In this document: positions 61,396-64,000 of the stretch, one piece after another
Numbering within the stretch: position 1 is the stretch's first letter
Layout: the number at the start of each line of letters is the position of its first letter
Assembly (NCBI RefSeq): GCF_028680575.1
Contig: NZ_JAPCKI010000003.1
Span: 186,001 to 250,000 of the forward strand
Source of the DNA: Acidovorax benzenivorans
GTDB lineage: Bacteria > Pseudomonadota > Gammaproteobacteria > Burkholderiales > Burkholderiaceae_C
Direction of reading: 5' to 3'
DNA: 64,000 nucleotides
Notes under the pieces: model-generated
What the model saw: the letters and a program-made list of their open reading frames with translations, nothing else
Told to the model about the DNA's origin: nothing
Database searches by the model: none
Program-made: the position numbers and the translations under genes

Positions 61396-63998
61396 CAGCC
61401 CAGTTCGGCCAGCATGCGCTGGGCGCGGGTCTTGAGGGCGCCGCTGGACTCTGCCACGACCTCTTCGATCAGCGTGCGAGCGCCATCGGTGTCGCCAATG
61501 GCGTTGAACTCTTCGGCCAGTGCCAGTTTGGTGGCCAGTGGGTCGTCCTGCGCTGCTGCCGATCCATCGTCGGCGAATTCCGGTGCGGGGGCTGGAGCCT
61601 TGGCGGCAGGAGCTGCCATGGGCTTGGAGGGCGCGTTCAGGTCCAATGACAGGTCACCCAGGTCAAACTCCATCGGGCCGGAGTCCAGGGGCTCGCCGCT
61701 CAGTGGCATGGGGCCCGACGGTGCCATGGTCAGGTCGCCACCGCTGGGGAAGTCCAGATTGGCCACCGGTGGTGGCGCCATCATGGGACTGGGGGCGGTT
61801 TCCGGGCTGTTCCAAGCTGCGGCGGGTTCGTCGGGGATGCTGGGCAGATCCAGCTCGGGGCGCAGTGTCTCCGGTTCACTGGCTTCGCTGCGGTTGTTGG
61901 CTGCAGCGGCCGCAGCTGCTGCGGCAAAACCACCGGCTGCGGCAGGGGGGGCGTCTGTCAGTGCGTCATCGGGCAGGTCCAGATCCAGGTCGAGGTCCAG
62001 GTCGGGCGGCAGGGCGGCTGCAGGGCTGCCCGACCCGGTGAAGGTGCTGGCGAAACCGCCTGGTGGCACGGAGGGGTATTCGTCCTCCGCCATGCCAGGG
62101 CGGCCGCCGGGCTGGTACAGGCGGTTTTCTGGTTCCAGGTCACGACCGAGTTCGGCAATGCGGTTCCAGTCAGGCCCTTCGCCCTGCGTCAGCTTGAACA
62201 CTTCGCCCGCGACGGCCTCCAGGGCTTTGCGGTCCTGGCGCTTGGCGTAGATTTCACCCAGCTTGACGTGCACCGAGACGCGGCCAGGGTTGTGGCGCAC
62301 GGCTTCTTTCAGGATTTCTTCGGCTTGGAGATCGCGGCCATAGGCCAGATAGACGTCGGCTTCGGCCACGGGGTCCACATCGCCGCCAGCGTCAAGCTGG
62401 CTGGGTGAATAGGCCATGGACGAGCCGGTGGTCATGTCGCTGTTGGCCGTGTCTACACGCTGGCCGCCGCTGGCACCAAAGAACGAGTCGGGTTGAATGC
62501 GGCTTTCCAGGAAGGAGCTGTCCACTCCGCCGTTCTGGCGACGGCGCTGGACCAAGCGGTAAGCGCCAAAACCGAGCAGGGCAGCCACCAGGAGGCCGCC
62601 GCCGATGGGCAGCAATGGGTCGTCCATGAGGGTGGACAGGAAGCTGGGCTCTTCCACGGGGACCGGAGCAGGTTTGGGTGTGGGCGCTGGCTTAGGGGCA
62701 GGCGCCGGTGCAGCTGCCTCGGCGGCGGATGCCGAGGCGGCTGCTTCTGCTGCCACTGCGGTGTCTGCCGGGGCACTGGCTGTCGCTGCGGAGGCCGGGG
62801 CTTCAGGCGCAGGTGGCGCGGTCGGTGTTGCGGGAACGGCTGGAGCCTGCACCGCCACCCCTGCAGGAGCGCTGGCTGCACCCGCTGCGGCAGGCGCAGG
62901 GCTGCTTCCGGCGGCTGCGGATGCCGAGCTTAGCTTGTTCAGGTCGGTGATGTTCTTGGACAACTCCGCCATCCGTGTGGCGGATTCATTGGCCTGCTTG
63001 TCCTTGGCGACCTGCTCTTCGGCCGCCTTTTGGCCCTTGATGGAGCCCTTGGACAGGGTGAGCTTGTCGGGTGCTGCGGTGGCGGGCTTTTTGTCTTCGA
63101 CGCGTGTCTGGACGGAGCCAGAAGCGGACCGCTGGGCCGCTGCCACTTCGGTCGAGGGGGCTGCACCTGCGAGTTTGCGGCGGAAGTCGTTGAAGTCACG
63201 GGCCTGTGCGGCCAGGATCTGGCGTGCCTCGGGGGCCGTGGTGGATTGCGCTGTGGCCTGGTCGGGCATCTGCAGCACGGCACCTGCCTTGAGACGGTTG
63301 ACGTTGCCCTGGATGAATGCGTCCGGGTTGGAGCGCATCATGGCGACCAGCATCTGGTCGAGCGAGACACCTGCTGGCTTGTACGCGTTCGCAATGCGGC
63401 CAGCGGTGTCGCCTGACTGCACTGTAACGCCATCGGCGGGAGTGGGGCGTGGGGCCGCAGCGCGGGGAGCGGCTGGAGCAGCTGCTGGCTCGCTGGCGCG
63501 GGCGGTCACTGCGGGGCGCACCGCAGGCACCTGGGGCGCCGCGGGTGCAGAAATCTGGGGCGCTGCTGTGACGGCAGGCGCCGCGCGGCGCATGCTTGGC
63601 GGGTCAAACAGCATGGTGTAGCTGCGAACGATGCGGCCCGAGCCCCAGTTGGCGTCCAGCACCAGATCCAGGAAGGGTTCGTTCACGGCCCGGTCGCTTG
63701 AAAGGCGCAACACGGCAGAGCCGTCGGCACGGCGCTGCAGCTGGATCTGCAGGTTGTTCATCGTCTGCGTGTATTCCATGCCCTGGGCACGGAAGACCTC
63801 AGGCGTGGCCGTCGTGGCACGCAGTGAGTCGGCTTCGGCGGGAGTGATCTGTGGCAGGTCGATTTCGGCGCGCAGCGGCTCGCCCAGGGCGGACTGCACG
63901 GTGATGCGGCCCAGTGCCAGCGCAGACGCATCGCTGGTGTAGAAGCCAGCACAAGCCACGGCCGCGGCCGCCAGGACAGAAAATTTCCAACGATGCAT
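61395..63998 (-). CDS. fimV: FimV-type pilus assembly/polar scaffold protein
   Basis: The 867-residue envelope protein is needed for type IV pilus and polar organisation in relatives. A signal peptide is at 1-27 ([20 protein letters not shown]). The FimV N-terminal domain is at about 28-140 ([33 protein letters not shown]). A LysM-like peptidoglycan-binding region is at about 189-245 ([39 protein letters not shown]). A Pro/Ala linker follows, one membrane helix at 463-482, then cytoplasmic TPR-like helices and a C-terminal FimV helix ([29 protein letters not shown]). [11 protein letters not shown] repeat occurs in the cytoplasmic part. The start is two bases from the window end; it fits MHRWKFS, but an upstream start cannot be excluded. 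Confidence 0.93.
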   Translation of the reverse strand: MHRWKFSVLAAAAVACAGFYTSDASALALGRITVQSALGEPLRAEIDLPQITPAEADSLRATTATPEVFRAQGMEYTQTMNNLQIQLQRRADGSAVLRLSSDRAVNEPFLDLVLDANWGSGRIVRSYTMLFDPPSMRRAAPAVTAAPQISAPAAPQVPAVRPAVTARASEPAAAPAAPRAAAPRPTPADGVTVQSGDTAGRIANAYKPAGVSLDQMLVAMMRSNPDAFIQGNVNRLKAGAVLQMPDQATAQSTTAPEARQILAAQARDFNDFRRKLAGAAPSTEVAAAQRSASGSVQTRVEDKKPATAAPDKLTLSKGSIKGQKAAEEQVAKDKQANESATRMAELSKNITDLNKLSSASAAAGSSPAPAAAGAASAPAGVAVQAPAVPATPTAPPAPEAPASAATASAPADTAVAAEAAASASAAEAAAPAPAPKPAPTPKPAPVPVEEPSFLSTLMDDPLLPIGGGLLVAALLGFGAYRLVQRRRQNGGVDSSFLESRIQPDSFFGASGGQRVDTANSDMTTGSSMAYSPSQLDAGGDVDPVAEADVYLAYGRDLQAEEILKEAVRHNPGRVSVHVKLGEIYAKRQDRKALEAVAGEVFKLTQGEGPDWNRIAELGRDLEPENRLYQPGGRPGMAEDEYPSVPPGGFASTFTGSGSPAAALPPDLDLDLDLDLPDDALTDAPPAAAGGFAAAAAAAAANNRSEASEPETLRPELDLPSIPDEPAAAWNSPETAPSPMMAPPPVANLDFPSGGDLTMAPSGPMPLSGEPLDSGPMEFDLGDLSLDLNAPSKPMAAPAAKAPAPAPEFADDGSAAAQDDPLATKLALAEEFNAIGDTDGARTLIEEVVAESSGALKTRAQRMLAELG

Positions 63999-64000
63999 GT

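Overview
The window is a high-GC, gene-dense chromosome segment of a betaproteobacterium, most likely Burkholderiales, family Comamonadaceae (Acidovorax-like). The evidence is the gene order: yceD-rpmF-plsX-fabHDG-acpP-fabF-rpoE-rseAB-mucD-lepA-lepB-rnc-era-recO-pdxJ-acpS-nagZ and fimV-truA-trpFBA-accD are both arrangements typical of that group. A short palindromic repeat family known from Comamonadaceae is also scattered through the window. I see no rRNA, tRNA, CRISPR array, insertion sequence or prophage.

Layout. 1-4636 (minus strand): the start of a 2OG-Fe(II) oxygenase cut by the window edge, yaaA and rne. 4637-5234: a long gene-free divergent region that includes the rne leader. 5235-8480 (plus): rluC, a HAD phosphatase, a Rieske protein and sppA, closed by a clear terminator. 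8746-10118 (minus): an RsmI-like methyltransferase and maf. 10144-16515 (plus): yceD-rpmF, then the fatty acid synthesis genes. 16646-21173: a YgfX-like membrane protein and the envelope-stress set rpoE-rseA-rseB-mucD. 21174-21684: a complex intergenic region with two terminators, a pair of consensus DnaA boxes and a candidate small RNA. 21685-29817: lepA, lepB, a DUF4845 protein, rnc, era, recO, pdxJ, acpS, nagZ. 29878-33249 (minus): lysS, a REC-GGDEF diguanylate cyclase and an MscS-type channel.

33369-55267 (plus) is the accessory core, a 22 kb surface-glycan locus. It carries a MurJ-like flippase, an HpcH/HpaI aldolase-like protein, a PglC-type phosphoglycosyltransferase, a WbpM/PglF-type 4,6-dehydratase and a full set for CMP-legionaminic acid (aminotransferase, NeuD/LegH-type acetyltransferase, NeuC/LegG, NeuB/LegI, NeuA/LegF). 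It also has the PseA/HisF2/HisH2 triad that makes acetamidino groups. Unusually it includes a split glycine decarboxylase (gcvPA+gcvPB) without gcvH or gcvT, an AsnB-type amidotransferase, a GlnT/glutamate-methylamine-ligase-like enzyme and an unrecognised 103-residue protein. My working hypothesis is that these nitrogen genes feed a methylamine or ammonia group into an N-substituted amidine on the nonulosonic acid. This is inference.

55289-63998 (mostly minus): a LON-domain protein, yggT (plus), accD, trpA, trpB, trpF, truA and fimV; the fimV start lies two bases inside the window end.
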